Source of the DNA: JAKAWQ01 sp963840545
GTDB taxonomy: Bacteria; Pseudomonadota; Alphaproteobacteria; Acetobacterales; Acetobacteraceae
Length of the DNA stretch: 64,000 bases
Direction of reading: 5' to 3'
Assembly: GCA_963840545.1 (NCBI GenBank)
Contig: CAWIZE010000001.1
Span: 620,001 to 684,000 of the forward strand
This document shows, one piece after another, positions 1 to 8,590 of this stretch; within the stretch, counting starts at the first letter, position 1; each line of letters begins with the position of its first letter. A program made the position numbers and the translations under genes. Below the pieces are notes generated by a model, which saw only the letters and a program-made list of their open reading frames with translations, was not told the DNA's origin and did no database searches.

Positions 1-12
1 GATGCAGCGGCG

Positions 13-828
13 TCACCCTCCCTTTTTCGCCCGCAGGGAAAAGGACAAGGGGAGGCGCGGATGTCCGTCGGGAAGGCGCCAGAGCCCGTCGGATGCCGGG
101 ACCAGGCTCGGCACGCCCCGCCACGGCAGGACCTCATGCTCGCGAAACATCGTGATCGTCAGGCCGGCATCGATGAGCGCCCCGAAGATCGCCGAAAGGG
201 AATGGATCCACTGGCGGCTCGATTGGTTGGTCATGATGGTCGGGTCGCCGGTGTAGGTCGTCGCATCGACGAACTCCATCGGCCGATCGGCTGGCGTTTG
301 GAAATCGTAGGCTGGCGCGAGCTTGCCGACATGCTCGTCGAGCAAAAGAAAGCCCGGATGGGCTTCGGCAAAATAGAGCTCGCCGCCCGGCGCCAGAACG
401 GACGCAATGACTTTGGCCCAGCTCCGGACATCCGGCAGCCAGCAGATCGTTCCCCAGGTCGTGAAGACGAGGTCGAACGGGCCGGGCGTCAAGGACGGCG
501 CCTCACCCACGGTCCCTTGAACGAAATTGGCCTCGAGCCCGGTCTCGTCCGCGAGGTGCTGCGCGACATCCAGCGCGACGGCGGAGAAATCAAGGCCGGT
601 CGCGACAGCGCCGCGGCGGACGAGGCAGAGCGTGTCGCGCCCCATATGGCATTGCAGATGGAGGACGCGCTTTCCGGAAATATCGCCGAGCTCTGCTGCC
701 TCGATCGCGTGGAGAGCATCTTCGCCGGCGCGAAAGCGGTCGAGCCGATACTCGCCGGTGGTGTCGCGCGCGTGGATGGCGGCGCGCTCGTCCCAGTTCA
801 GGCGGTTGACATCGATCGGATCGACCAC
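13..828 (-). CDS. class I SAM-dependent methyltransferase
   Basis: Predicted soluble S-adenosylmethionine-dependent methyltransferase of about 271 residues; the substrate is unknown. After an N-terminal segment with NRLNWDERAA, motif I appears in altered form as VLHLQCHMGRDTL, followed by ATGLDFSAVALD (the acidic SAM-ribose region) and a motif IV-like stretch FDLVFTTWGTICWLPD. This layout is typical of the Methyltransf_11/25 group. I prefer the GTG at 828, which has AGGA eight bases upstream; an in-frame TTG lies at 852. It ends at the window edge with its own stop codon, so it is complete. It is transcribed away from its right-hand neighbour by about 80 bp and is not obviously in an operon. 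Confidence 0.8.
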   Translation of the reverse strand: MVDPIDVNRLNWDERAAIHARDTTGEYRLDRFRAGEDALHAIEAAELGDISGKRVLHLQCHMGRDTLCLVRRGAVATGLDFSAVALDVAQHLADETGLEANFVQGTVGEAPSLTPGPFDLVFTTWGTICWLPDVRSWAKVIASVLAPGGELYFAEAHPGFLLLDEHVGKLAPAYDFQTPADRPMEFVDATTYTGDPTIMTNQSSRQWIHSLSAIFGALIDAGLTITMFREHEVLPWRGVPSLVPASDGLWRLPDGHPRLPLSFSLRAKKGG

Positions 829-905
829 GGAAGGCGTCCTGTCCAGGCACAACGGGACGCGGGTGTATCAGCCCGAGACGCGCGACGTAAGCCGCGGCGC
901 CGGGG

Positions 906-2015
906 TTAACGCTCCGACTGGACCAGCACGCCGTACCAGCCGAGGCCGCGATAGGTCTCGTAGCCCGGCGTGCGGTGGAAAGCGACGGTTCGCCCGCTTA
1001 AGTCGTGAAAACTGCCGGCGGCCTGGCCGGCATGCTCGATATGCAGGGTCTCGTCGGGCATGCCTGTGCGGTCCGAGGCGGCGATGACGCGCCCATTGGC
1101 GTCGACCAGCGCGACGCGGGTGCGCGCCGCCTCGTCAGGGCTGAGACGGACGCCCTTGACCACGGTCTCGGCCTGCGCACCCCAATCGAAATGAATGGCC
1201 AGCACGCCGATGGCGCGGCCCTGCACCTCCGCCCCCGCGCGCACCGCGGCGGCATAGGTCGCGACGGGCGCGTTGTCGAGCGGGGCGGCGCGCGCGATGT
1301 CGGCGACCGCGAAATGATCGCCCGAGGCGCTCGCCATGGCATCGGTGAACCAGCTCTCGCGCGCAACGTTGGCGCCGAGGACGCGCGGATAGCGATCGGG
1401 CCGGCCGTGGGCGATGACGCGGCCCGCTTTGTCGCAGAGCCAGAGGTCGAGATAGACCGTGTAGGCGCGGAGGATCACGCCGAGCCGCTGGGTGGCATGG
1501 GCGAGGCGCGCCGGATCGGGCCCCTTCGCCGCGTCGAACGTTGCCGCATCGACGATCGCGGCATCGGTCGCCCACCAGCGCACGTCGCAGGTGCGCTCAT
1601 AGAGATTGCGGTCCATGATTTCGATCGCATTGAGCGCAAGATCGACAAGGCGCTGGCCCCGCACCTGCTCGGCCATGCGGGCGCCGACCCGGCGCAGTGC
1701 CTCGAAGGCGGAATGCAATTCGGTGTCCATTTCGGAGGCGAGGCGGGCGACCTCGGCCGCCACCGATCTGACCTCGCCCGCGACGACGCCGAAGCCACGC
1801 CCGGCCTCCCCCGCGCGCGCGGCCTCGATCGTCGCGTTGAGCGCGAGGATCCGCGTCTGTTCGGTGATCGCGTGGATGCCCTTGACCTTCGCGCCCGAAA
1901 TGCGCGCCGCGTCATCGGCCAGCTTCAGGACCCGTTCCGGGCTCGCGAAGCCCTCGGTTTCGGGGAGGCCGACCCGATCGTTCAACGATCGGGCCCCGGC
2001 GGGGCGGTCTGACAT
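906..2015 (-). CDS. soluble methyl-accepting chemotaxis-like protein with C-terminal sensor
   Basis: A 369-residue protein with the conserved tip of the chemoreceptor signalling hairpin near its N terminus (LALNATIEAARAGEAGRGF, then VVAGEVRSVAAEVA, about residues 55-90). The rest, about residues 130-369, resembles a Cache/PAS-like sensor fold (YTVYLDLWLCDKAGRVIAHG, later RVALVDANGRVIAASD). No transmembrane segment is visible, so it should be cytoplasmic. The order, signalling first and sensor last, is the reverse of a classical receptor, and the methylation helices are very short. An in-frame ATG at 2180 would add 55 residues of low-quality sequence; the ATG at 2015 (MSDRP) is preferred. No che genes lie nearby. 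The family call is good; the ligand and output are unknown. Confidence 0.7.
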   Translation of the reverse strand: MSDRPAGARSLNDRVGLPETEGFASPERVLKLADDAARISGAKVKGIHAITEQTRILALNATIEAARAGEAGRGFGVVAGEVRSVAAEVARLASEMDTELHSAFEALRRVGARMAEQVRGQRLVDLALNAIEIMDRNLYERTCDVRWWATDAAIVDAATFDAAKGPDPARLAHATQRLGVILRAYTVYLDLWLCDKAGRVIAHGRPDRYPRVLGANVARESWFTDAMASASGDHFAVADIARAAPLDNAPVATYAAAVRAGAEVQGRAIGVLAIHFDWGAQAETVVKGVRLSPDEAARTRVALVDANGRVIAASDRTGMPDETLHIEHAGQAAGSFHDLSGRTVAFHRTPGYETYRGLGWYGVLVQSER

Positions 2016-2269
2016 TCGGGAAACGGCATCGTCACGCGGCAATGTTGAACGGGCGCGATGATGATCCGGTTGCCTTACGAATTCGTGAAGCGGGTGCAGC
2101 ACGGCCCCCGTGGCCGCGAGGATAGAGGCCCGAGCGCGCCCTTGCCAGCGCCTGGGCGTCTGAACGATGATGCCGCGCAACGGGCACCGGCCGGCTCCTC
2201 CGCCCGCCGCGCCCGAGCGCCTTACGCAAGAACGGCATACGCAAGAACGGGGGAGAGAGGGGAAACGTC

Positions 2270-3886
2270 ATGACACGGGACATTCACGGCATCACGCGCC
2301 GCGGGCTCATGCAGCTCATCACCGCCGGGCCGGTCGCGGCCGCCGCGCTCGGCCTGCCGGAGAGGGCGCTCGCGCAGTCGCGCAAGGACGTGCTGGTGAT
2401 CGGCATTGATATCAGCGACACCGTCACGCTCGATCCCGCCGCCGAGGCGCAATACACCGCGCCGATGACGCTCGAGGCCACCTACGACGCGCTGGTGACC
2501 ATGACCCCGGGCGATTATATCGAGGTCAAGCCCTCGCTCGCGACCGCATGGGCGCGCACGCCGGACGGCAAGGGCTGGCGGCTCGCCATTCGCCAGGGCG
2601 TGAAGTTCGCCTCCGGCAACGAGATGACCATCGATGACGTGAAATGGTCGCTCGACCGCGTGCTCAATCTGCGCCAGCAGCCCTGGCAGTACATCAGCAA
2701 CATCTCCGCGGTGAACATCGTCGATCCGCAGCATATCGATATCCTGCTTACGGACCCCGATCGGCCGATCCTCGACGTGCTCGCGGCACCCACCTTCGCA
2801 ATCTACGAGCGCAAGGTGCTGGAAGCGCATGGCGGGCTTGCCACGCCGGACGCCGCGACCAAGGACACCGCGACCAACTGGCTCAACCAGCATTCCTGCG
2901 GCACCGGCGCCTACACCCTGGTCGGCTGGCAGCGCAACATCATGATCCAGCTCGCGCGCAACCCGCAGTCCTGGCGCGGCCCGGCCGCCTTCGGACGCGT
3001 GATCATCCGCCATTTCTCCGACCCCGCCGCGCAGCTCCTCGCGATCCAGCGCGGCGATATCGACGTCGCCTTCAACCTGATCCCGGAGCAGATCGCGACC
3101 CTGCAGACCTCGCCGCACGTGCGCGTCGCGCGGCTGAAAAGCCTCGATTTCGTCTATGTCGCGCTGACCTCCGATGCCGCATTCAACAAGGCGCTCGGCG
3201 TGCAGGAGGCGCGCCAGGCGGTCGGCTACGCGATCGACTATGACGGCATCCGCGACAAGCTGCTCGGCGGCGCGGCACTGCGGCCCGCGACCTTCCTGCC
3301 GATCGGCGTGCTCGGCTCGACCGATGCCGTGGTGGAGAAGGTGGGCTTCCGCCAGGATCTCGAGAAATCGAAGGTGCTCTTGCAGAAAGCCGGTTTCCCG
3401 AACGGCTTCACCTTCAAGCTGAGCTACGGCGCGGCGGCGATCGCCGGGCTTTCCTACGGCGTGCTCGCGGAAAAAATCCAGTCCGATCTCGCGCGCGTCG
3501 GCATCCAGGCGACGCTCGATCCGCTCGACCAGGTGGCCATGCGCACCCAGTACCTCACCGGGCATTCGACGGCGGCGATCACCTACTGGAATCCTCCCGC
3601 CGTGGACAACTGGCTCTGGGCCGCGGCGACGGTCCAGCGCGTCGCCAAGCGTGTGCACTGGGACCCGCCGGCGGACATGGTGAAGCTCGTGAACGACGCC
3701 GCGGACGAGCAGGACCACGACAGGCAGGTCGCGCTCTGGATCGAGTACCAGAGACGGATGGTCGAATACGCCAACCTCGTCGTGCTGTTCCAGCCGATCT
3801 ACCAGATCGCGGTTGCGGACAGGATCAAGACCCTGCCGCTCACCGCCGCCGGCTGGCAGCTCGACGTTGCGGATGTGACGGTGTGA
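2270..3886 (+). CDS. ABC transporter substrate-binding protein, family 5 (peptide/opine type), Tat signal
   Basis: A 538-residue periplasmic solute-binding protein of the SBP_bac_5 family. The N terminus has a twin-arginine signal (ITRRGLMQLITAG, residues 9-21) with a likely cleavage after ALAQ near residue 36. The mature protein shows the family features: YDALVTM, WRLAIRQGVKFASGNEMTIDDVKWSLDR-type region near residue 110, and CGTGAYTL. The start has a strong GGGGGAGAGAGGGG ribosome site. There are no permease or ATPase genes beside it, so it is an orphan binding protein that must work with a transporter encoded elsewhere or act as a sensor. A 13-bp direct repeat TACGCAAGAACGG occurs twice just upstream (about 2223-2249). 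Confidence 0.88.
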   Translation: MTRDIHGITRRGLMQLITAGPVAAAALGLPERALAQSRKDVLVIGIDISDTVTLDPAAEAQYTAPMTLEATYDALVTMTPGDYIEVKPSLATAWARTPDGKGWRLAIRQGVKFASGNEMTIDDVKWSLDRVLNLRQQPWQYISNISAVNIVDPQHIDILLTDPDRPILDVLAAPTFAIYERKVLEAHGGLATPDAATKDTATNWLNQHSCGTGAYTLVGWQRNIMIQLARNPQSWRGPAAFGRVIIRHFSDPAAQLLAIQRGDIDVAFNLIPEQIATLQTSPHVRVARLKSLDFVYVALTSDAAFNKALGVQEARQAVGYAIDYDGIRDKLLGGAALRPATFLPIGVLGSTDAVVEKVGFRQDLEKSKVLLQKAGFPNGFTFKLSYGAAAIAGLSYGVLAEKIQSDLARVGIQATLDPLDQVAMRTQYLTGHSTAAITYWNPPAVDNWLWAAATVQRVAKRVHWDPPADMVKLVNDAADEQDHDRQVALWIEYQRRMVEYANLVVLFQPIYQIAVADRIKTLPLTAAGWQLDVADVTV

Positions 3887-3916
3887 GAAGTGTGACAGTG
3901 TGAGAAGGTTGGGGCC

Positions 3917-4603
3917 TCAGGCGGGCATCAAGGCGGCGGCGCGCTCGACGGCGGCGCGGCGGGCGCGCATCGGCTGATCGAGGCGCGCGCGGGCCTCGGC
4001 GAGGATTGCGGCCGGCGCGGTTTCGGGCCGACCGGCGTTGAAGGGCGGCTCCGGCGCATATTCGAGGGCGAGCTGGATGAGTTGCGCGGCCTCGGCGCCG
4101 CGGAGCTCGGCGATCAGGGCGAGCACGAGGTCGATGCCGGCGGTGACGCCGCCGCCGCTCAGGATAGTGCCATCGCGGACGATGCGGGCGGGATCGGGGA
4201 TGGCGCCGAAGAGGGGGAGAAGATCGCGCCAAGCCCAGTGGCAGGCGGCGCGGCGGCCCTTGAGCAAGCCGGCCGCCCCGAGCAGCAGCGAGCCGGTGCA
4301 GACCGAGGCGAGCGTGCCGGCGCTGCGGCCGAGGCGGCGGATCGCGGCCATGAACGCGTCGTCGGCCATCGCGTCCGTGCAGCCGGCGCCGCCGGGCACG
4401 CAGAGCACGTCGCAATGGGCGATCGAATCGAGATCGGCGAGGCCGGAGAAGGTGAGTCCGTCAGCCGTCACCGGCCGGCCGCCGACCGAGGCGACGGTGA
4501 TCGTCGCGTCCGGCAGGCGGGCGAGGAACTGATGGGGCCCGGTGAAATCGAGCTGGGTCACACCCGGGTAAATCGGAATGACGAAGGTGAGAAGGGCTGG
4601 CAT
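3917..4603 (-). CDS. DJ-1/PfpI family protein, isonitrile hydratase-like
   Basis: A 228-residue DJ-1/PfpI superfamily protein. The nucleophile-elbow cysteine is in ASVCTGSLLLGAAG, followed by the GGVTAGIDLVLALI helix seen in isocyanide (isonitrile) hydratases, so hydration of an isonitrile to an N-formamide is the best guess for its reaction; no substrate can be proved here. The ATG at 4603 has GGAAAGG seven bases upstream. It is divergent from the GlxA-type regulator at 4685, with 81 bp between them, and the two encode related DJ-1 folds. That arrangement suggests the regulator controls this enzyme. Confidence 0.82.
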   Translation of the reverse strand: MPALLTFVIPIYPGVTQLDFTGPHQFLARLPDATITVASVGGRPVTADGLTFSGLADLDSIAHCDVLCVPGGAGCTDAMADDAFMAAIRRLGRSAGTLASVCTGSLLLGAAGLLKGRRAACHWAWRDLLPLFGAIPDPARIVRDGTILSGGGVTAGIDLVLALIAELRGAEAAQLIQLALEYAPEPPFNAGRPETAPAAILAEARARLDQPMRARRAAVERAAALMPA

Positions 4604-4684
4604 GGCGGCGCCTTTCCGGTTGACGGAGGCAGATTGGGGCCGCAAGGTCGCGGCGTAAACGACGAGGATCCCTCGCTTCGCGCC

Positions 4685-5659
4685 ATGGCCCTCACCGTCG
4701 GCATCCTCGTGTTTCCCGCGTTCCAGATCCTCGATCTTGCGGGGCCGCTCGCCTCGTTCCAGGCGGCGGATGACGAGGCGGGGGGCGATGCCTATCGGGT
4801 CGAAGTCGTGTCGCGGGAGGGCGGCGCGGTCGCGAGCTCGGGCGGGCTCGAGGTGGGGACGCGGGCGGCAGGCGAGCACGGCTTCGATACGTTCATGATC
4901 GCGGGCGGACCGGGCTCGCGGGCGGCCACGGTTTCCGAGGCGGGGTTCGTGGCGATGGTACGGGCGATCGCGGCGCGCTCGCGGTGGACGGCCAGCGTCT
5001 GCACCGGGGCCTTCGTGCTCGCTGCCGCCGGGCTGCTCGACGGGCGGCGCGCCACCACCCACTGGCGCCAGGCGGCGGCGCTGCAGCGGCAGTTTCCGGC
5101 GGTGCGGGTGGATGGGGACCGCATCTTCATCCGCGACGGGACGGTGTGGACCTCGGCCGGGATCACCGCCGGGATCGATCTCGCGCTGGCGCTGATCGAG
5201 GAGGATTTCGGGGTGGGCGTGGCGCGGGCTGCCGCGCGCGAGCTCGTCGTCTATCACCGCCGCGCGGGCGGGCAGTCCCAGTTCTCGGCGCTGATCGACC
5301 TCGAGCCGCAATCGGACCGCATCCGCCGGGCGCTCGGCTTCGCCCGCGAGCATCTGCGCGAGAAGCTGCCGCTCGAGCGGCTGGCGGCGGTTTCGTGCCT
5401 CAGCCCGCGCCAGTTCGGGCGCGCCTTTCGTGCCGAGACGGGCGAGACGCCGGCCAAGGCCGTCGAGCGGCTGCGCACCGAAGCGGCGCGGGCGCGGGTG
5501 GAGGCGGGCACGGAGCCGATCGAGCGCATCGCCGGCGCGGTGGGGTTTTCCGATCCGGAGCGGATGCGGCGGGCGTTCCTGCGGGTGTTCGGCCAGCCGC
5601 CCCAGGCGCTGAAGCGTGCCGCGCGGGAGGAGCCGCTCAGAACGGCCGGCGGGCGCTGA
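4685..5659 (+). CDS. GlxA-family transcriptional regulator (DJ-1/PfpI + AraC HTH)
   Basis: A 324-residue regulator. Residues 1-185 form a DJ-1/PfpI-like domain (ILVFPAFQILDLAGPL; SVCTGAFVLAAAGLLDGRR with a Cys at the elbow), and about 220-320 form an AraC/XylS helix-turn-helix pair (LERLAAVSCLSPRQFGRAF; ERIAGAVGFSDPERMRRAF). GlxA-like proteins bind DNA through the AraC part and are thought to sense small molecules through the DJ-1 part. It is divergent from the isonitrile hydratase-like gene, a likely target. Its 3' end overlaps the convergent recR by 23 bp. Confidence 0.88.
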   Translation: MALTVGILVFPAFQILDLAGPLASFQAADDEAGGDAYRVEVVSREGGAVASSGGLEVGTRAAGEHGFDTFMIAGGPGSRAATVSEAGFVAMVRAIAARSRWTASVCTGAFVLAAAGLLDGRRATTHWRQAAALQRQFPAVRVDGDRIFIRDGTVWTSAGITAGIDLALALIEEDFGVGVARAAARELVVYHRRAGGQSQFSALIDLEPQSDRIRRALGFAREHLREKLPLERLAAVSCLSPRQFGRAFRAETGETPAKAVERLRTEAARARVEAGTEPIERIAGAVGFSDPERMRRAFLRVFGQPPQALKRAAREEPLRTAGGR

Positions 5660-6230
5660 GCGCGGTCGCGAGCGTGCCGTCGTCGAGGAGGTCGATCGCG
5701 CCGCCGACGGGCACGCCGTGCGCGACCCGGCTCACCGCGACCCCGAGCGGGCGGAGCCGCTCGGTCAGCCAGTGCGCGGTGGTGGCGCCGTCCACGGTCG
5801 CGCCGAGGGCAAGGATCACCTCGGCGACGCCGCCCTGCGCGATGCGCGCGATGAGCGGCGGCAGGTTGAGGTCGTCCGGGCCGAGGCCGTCGAGCGCGGA
5901 CAGCGTGCCGCCGAGCACGTGGTAGAGGCCGCGATAGACGCCCGAGCGCTCGAGCGCCCAGAGGTCGCCGACGCCCTCGACGACGCAGACGAGCGTGTGG
6001 TCGCGGCGCGGATCGATGCAGAGGCTGCAGGGGTCGCGGCTGTCGAGATTGCCGCAGAGGCGGCAGGAGGCGACGGCGCGCGCCGCCTCGGTGAGCGCGC
6101 CGGCGAGCGGCAGCATGCGCGCCGCGGGATTCTGCAGGAGCTTCAGCGCGGCGCGGCGGGCGCTGCGCGGGCCGAGGCCGGGCAGCTTGCCGAGCAGGCT
6201 GATCAGACGCTCGATTTCCGGCCCGCCCAT
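5637..6230 (-). CDS. recR: recombination protein RecR
   Basis: A 197-residue RecR of normal length. It has the N-terminal helix-hairpin-helix GKLPGLGPRSARR, the four-cysteine zinc site (CRLCGN...CSLC, residues 56-71), and the Toprim region VCVVEGVGDLWALE. RecR works with RecF/RecO to load RecA at gaps and stalled forks. It is the last gene of the conserved dnaX-ybaB-recR order and lies 21 bp after ybaB. Its end overlaps the end of the convergent GlxA gene. Confidence 0.97.
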   Translation of the reverse strand: MGGPEIERLISLLGKLPGLGPRSARRAALKLLQNPAARMLPLAGALTEAARAVASCRLCGNLDSRDPCSLCIDPRRDHTLVCVVEGVGDLWALERSGVYRGLYHVLGGTLSALDGLGPDDLNLPPLIARIAQGGVAEVILALGATVDGATTAHWLTERLRPLGVAVSRVAHGVPVGGAIDLLDDGTLATALSARRPF

Positions 6231-6251
6231 GGCAGCTCAGCCCATCGGGAC

Positions 6252-6575
6252 TCAGAAGGGGAGCTTCATCCCCGGCGGCAGGGAGAGCCCGCCCGTCACT
6301 TTCTGCATCTCTTCGGCCGCCACCGCCTCGATCTGGCGCTTGGCATCGGCGTGCGCGGCGACCAGCAGGTCCTCCAGCATCTCGCGTTCGCCGGGCTCGG
6401 TGAGCTTGGGGTCGATGCGGACGCGCCGGAGCTCGCTCCGTCCATTCAGCACCACCGCGACGAGGCCGGCGCCGGCGCTGCCCTCGCACTCCATCGTGTC
6501 GAGCTTCGCCTGCAGCTCCTGCATCTTCTGCTGCATCTGCGACGCCTGCTTCATCAGGCCGGCGAGATTCTTCAT
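6252..6575 (-). CDS. YbaB/EbfC family nucleoid-associated protein
   Basis: A 107-residue DNA-binding protein of the YbaB/EbfC family: MKNLAGLMKQASQMQQKMQ, a long helix, then a central sheet (GLVAVVLNGRSELRRVRID) and the C-terminal GGLSLPPGMKLPF. These proteins form tweezer-like dimers on DNA. The start codon overlaps the stop of dnaX by one base (TGATG), so it is translationally coupled to dnaX, as in most bacteria. Confidence 0.96.
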   Translation of the reverse strand: MKNLAGLMKQASQMQQKMQELQAKLDTMECEGSAGAGLVAVVLNGRSELRRVRIDPKLTEPGEREMLEDLLVAAHADAKRQIEAVAAEEMQKVTGGLSLPPGMKLPF

Positions 6576-8362
6576 CACGGCTCCTCTTGTTCGTCGCTGT
6601 CGGCCGCTTCGCTTTCGGCGGGCGGCGCGGCGGCGAGTGCTTCCTCGGGTTCGGGTGCATCCGGCTCGACGTCGCGCACGGCGGCGATCTCGGCGCCGGG
6701 GAAGGCAGCGAGGATCGCCGATACCAGCGGATCCCGGCTCGCCGTCGCCCGGCGAGCTACCTCCTCCGCCCGCTCCTGCTCGGCAAGGCTGGGGTCGCCG
6801 GGGCCGGCCGCGAGCGCGATCGTCCAGCGGACGCCCGTGGCCGCCTGAAGAAGCCGGCCGAGGCGCGCGGCGAGGTCCCGCGGCGCTTCGGGATCGGGGC
6901 TGATCTCGATCACCGGTGGGGCGAAGCGCACCAGGTGGACGTGGTGCAGGAGCTGGGCGGCGAGCAGCGCCTCGCGCGCCTCGCGGGCGAGCGCGACGAC
7001 GGCGCGGAAATCCTCGGGCATCGGAGGCGGTGGTGGGGCGGCCGCGGCGGGCGGCGCTTCCAGGGGCGCGGCGAGCGGCGCGCCGCCCCCCGCCGGGCGC
7101 ATGCCCCCGCCCGAGGGCGCCGGGGGGCGCGATGGGGCGGGCTGCGGCGCGGCAGCCGGAGTCGTGGAAAGCGTGCGCACCAGCTCGCCGGGCGGCGGCA
7201 GGTCGGCCACGAAGCAGAGGCGGATCAGCACCATCTCGGCAGCCGCCCGGCGGTCCGGCGCGCTCTCGACCTCCTGGATTCCCTTGAGCAGCATCTGCCA
7301 GGCGCGGCCGAGCACCGGCACCGAGAGGCGCTCGGCGAGCACCGCGCCGCGGGTACGCTCGGCCTCGGGAATCTCCGCGCTTTCGGCGAGCGCCGGCACG
7401 GCCTTGATCCGGCTCACGGTGTGGAGAAGCTCGGCCAGGTCGGCGAGCAGGAGCCCGGCATCGGTGCCGCGCGCAGCGGCCGCGTCGGCGAGTGCGAGGG
7501 CGGCGGCAGGCTTGCCCGCCATGACTGCCTCCATCAGGTCGAGCACGCTCTCGCGGTCGGCCATGCCGAGCATCGCGGCGACCATCTCGGCGCCGATCGG
7601 CGCGGCCTCGCCGCTCCAACTCTGGGCGATCGCCTGGTCGAGCAGCGAGAGCCCGTCGCGCACCGAGCCGTCGGCGGCGCGGGCGATCAGCGCCACCGCC
7701 TCGGGGGTGATGGCGACCGCCTCGGCAGCGGCGATGCGGGAGAAATGCGCCGCGAGCTCGGCCGCGCCGAGGCGGCGGAGGTCGAAGCGCTGGCAGCGCG
7801 AGAGCACCGTGAGCGGCACCTTGCGCACCTCGGTGGTGGCGAAGACGAAGGCCACGTGCGGCGGCGGCTCCTCCAGCGTTTTGAGGAGCGCATTGAAGGC
7901 GTTGCGCGAGAGCATGTGGACTTCATCGATGATGAAGACTTTTTTCCGTGCCTGGAGCGGGCGGAAGCGTGTCGCCTCGATGATTTCGCGGACATCGTCG
8001 ACGCCGGTGCGCGAGGCGGCGTCCATCTCGACGACGTCGGGGTGGCGCTCGGCCAGGATCGCCGTGCAGTTGGGGCAGACGCCGCAGGGCTCCGCGCTCG
8101 GCCCGCCGGTGCCGTCCGGCCCGGTGCAGTTGAGCGCCCGGGCGATGATGCGGGCGGTGCTCGTCTTGCCGACCCCGCGCACGCCGGTGAGCATGAAGGC
8201 GTGGGCGACGCGGCCGGTGGCGAAGGCGTTGGTGAGCGTGCGCACCATCGTCTCCTGGCCGATCAGATCGGCGAGGCGCTGGGGCCGGTATTTGCGCGCG
8301 AGCACCCGGTAGGGGGCCGCGCTGGGGTGCTCGGGCGCGGGATCTTCGAACAGGCCGGCCAT
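6575..8362 (-). CDS. dnaX: DNA polymerase III subunits gamma/tau
   Basis: A 595-residue clamp-loader ATPase. Walker A is GVRGVGKTSTARI, with a zinc module CGVCPNC following it, the DEVH box (VFIIDEVHMLS) and the sensor arginine region ending TVLSRCQRFDLRRL. Residues about 395-440 are a Pro/Ala-rich linker, and the C-terminal part is the tau domain that contacts the polymerase alpha subunit. I chose the ATG at 8362; an in-frame TTG at 8368 would add two residues, and neither has a clear ribosome site. The SRP RNA gene lies directly upstream. No frameshift is present, in contrast to nearby nudC and comEC. Confidence 0.97.
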   Translation of the reverse strand: MAGLFEDPAPEHPSAAPYRVLARKYRPQRLADLIGQETMVRTLTNAFATGRVAHAFMLTGVRGVGKTSTARIIARALNCTGPDGTGGPSAEPCGVCPNCTAILAERHPDVVEMDAASRTGVDDVREIIEATRFRPLQARKKVFIIDEVHMLSRNAFNALLKTLEEPPPHVAFVFATTEVRKVPLTVLSRCQRFDLRRLGAAELAAHFSRIAAAEAVAITPEAVALIARAADGSVRDGLSLLDQAIAQSWSGEAAPIGAEMVAAMLGMADRESVLDLMEAVMAGKPAAALALADAAAARGTDAGLLLADLAELLHTVSRIKAVPALAESAEIPEAERTRGAVLAERLSVPVLGRAWQMLLKGIQEVESAPDRRAAAEMVLIRLCFVADLPPPGELVRTLSTTPAAAPQPAPSRPPAPSGGGMRPAGGGAPLAAPLEAPPAAAAPPPPPMPEDFRAVVALAREAREALLAAQLLHHVHLVRFAPPVIEISPDPEAPRDLAARLGRLLQAATGVRWTIALAAGPGDPSLAEQERAEEVARRATASRDPLVSAILAAFPGAEIAAVRDVEPDAPEPEEALAAAPPAESEAADSDEQEEP

Positions 8363-8385
8363 GCTCAAGGGGGATGGGTTGCGGG

Positions 8386-8484
8386 GTGGGAGGCCGGACG
8401 ACGACCCGGGCGGAAACTCGTTGCGGCTGCTTCCTTCCGGACCTGACCGGGTTCGCGAGGCGCCCGTCCATCGCCGACCCCCCA
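8386..8484 (-). ncRNA. ffs: 4.5S-type signal recognition particle RNA
   Basis: On the minus strand the invariant SRP domain IV sequence GGTCAGGTCCGGAAGGAAGC occurs at about 8448-8427. The flanking arms pair as expected: a G-run near 8483 (GGGGGGTCGG) with CCGGCCTCCC near 8388, and GGGCG with CGCCC further in, giving a single hairpin of about 98 nt. This small bacterial SRP RNA binds Ffh for co-translational membrane targeting. It lies just upstream of dnaX, a common position. The ends are estimated from pairing. Confidence 0.95.
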
Positions 8485-8590
8485 GGCTTAGTTAGCACGC
8501 GCTTCCTCCGCCGTCAGCTTGTCCCTCGGCGGGTTGTCGGGCCTGCCGGCGCGTGCCAACCTTCGCGCCCTCCAACGCAGCTCCTGGCAA

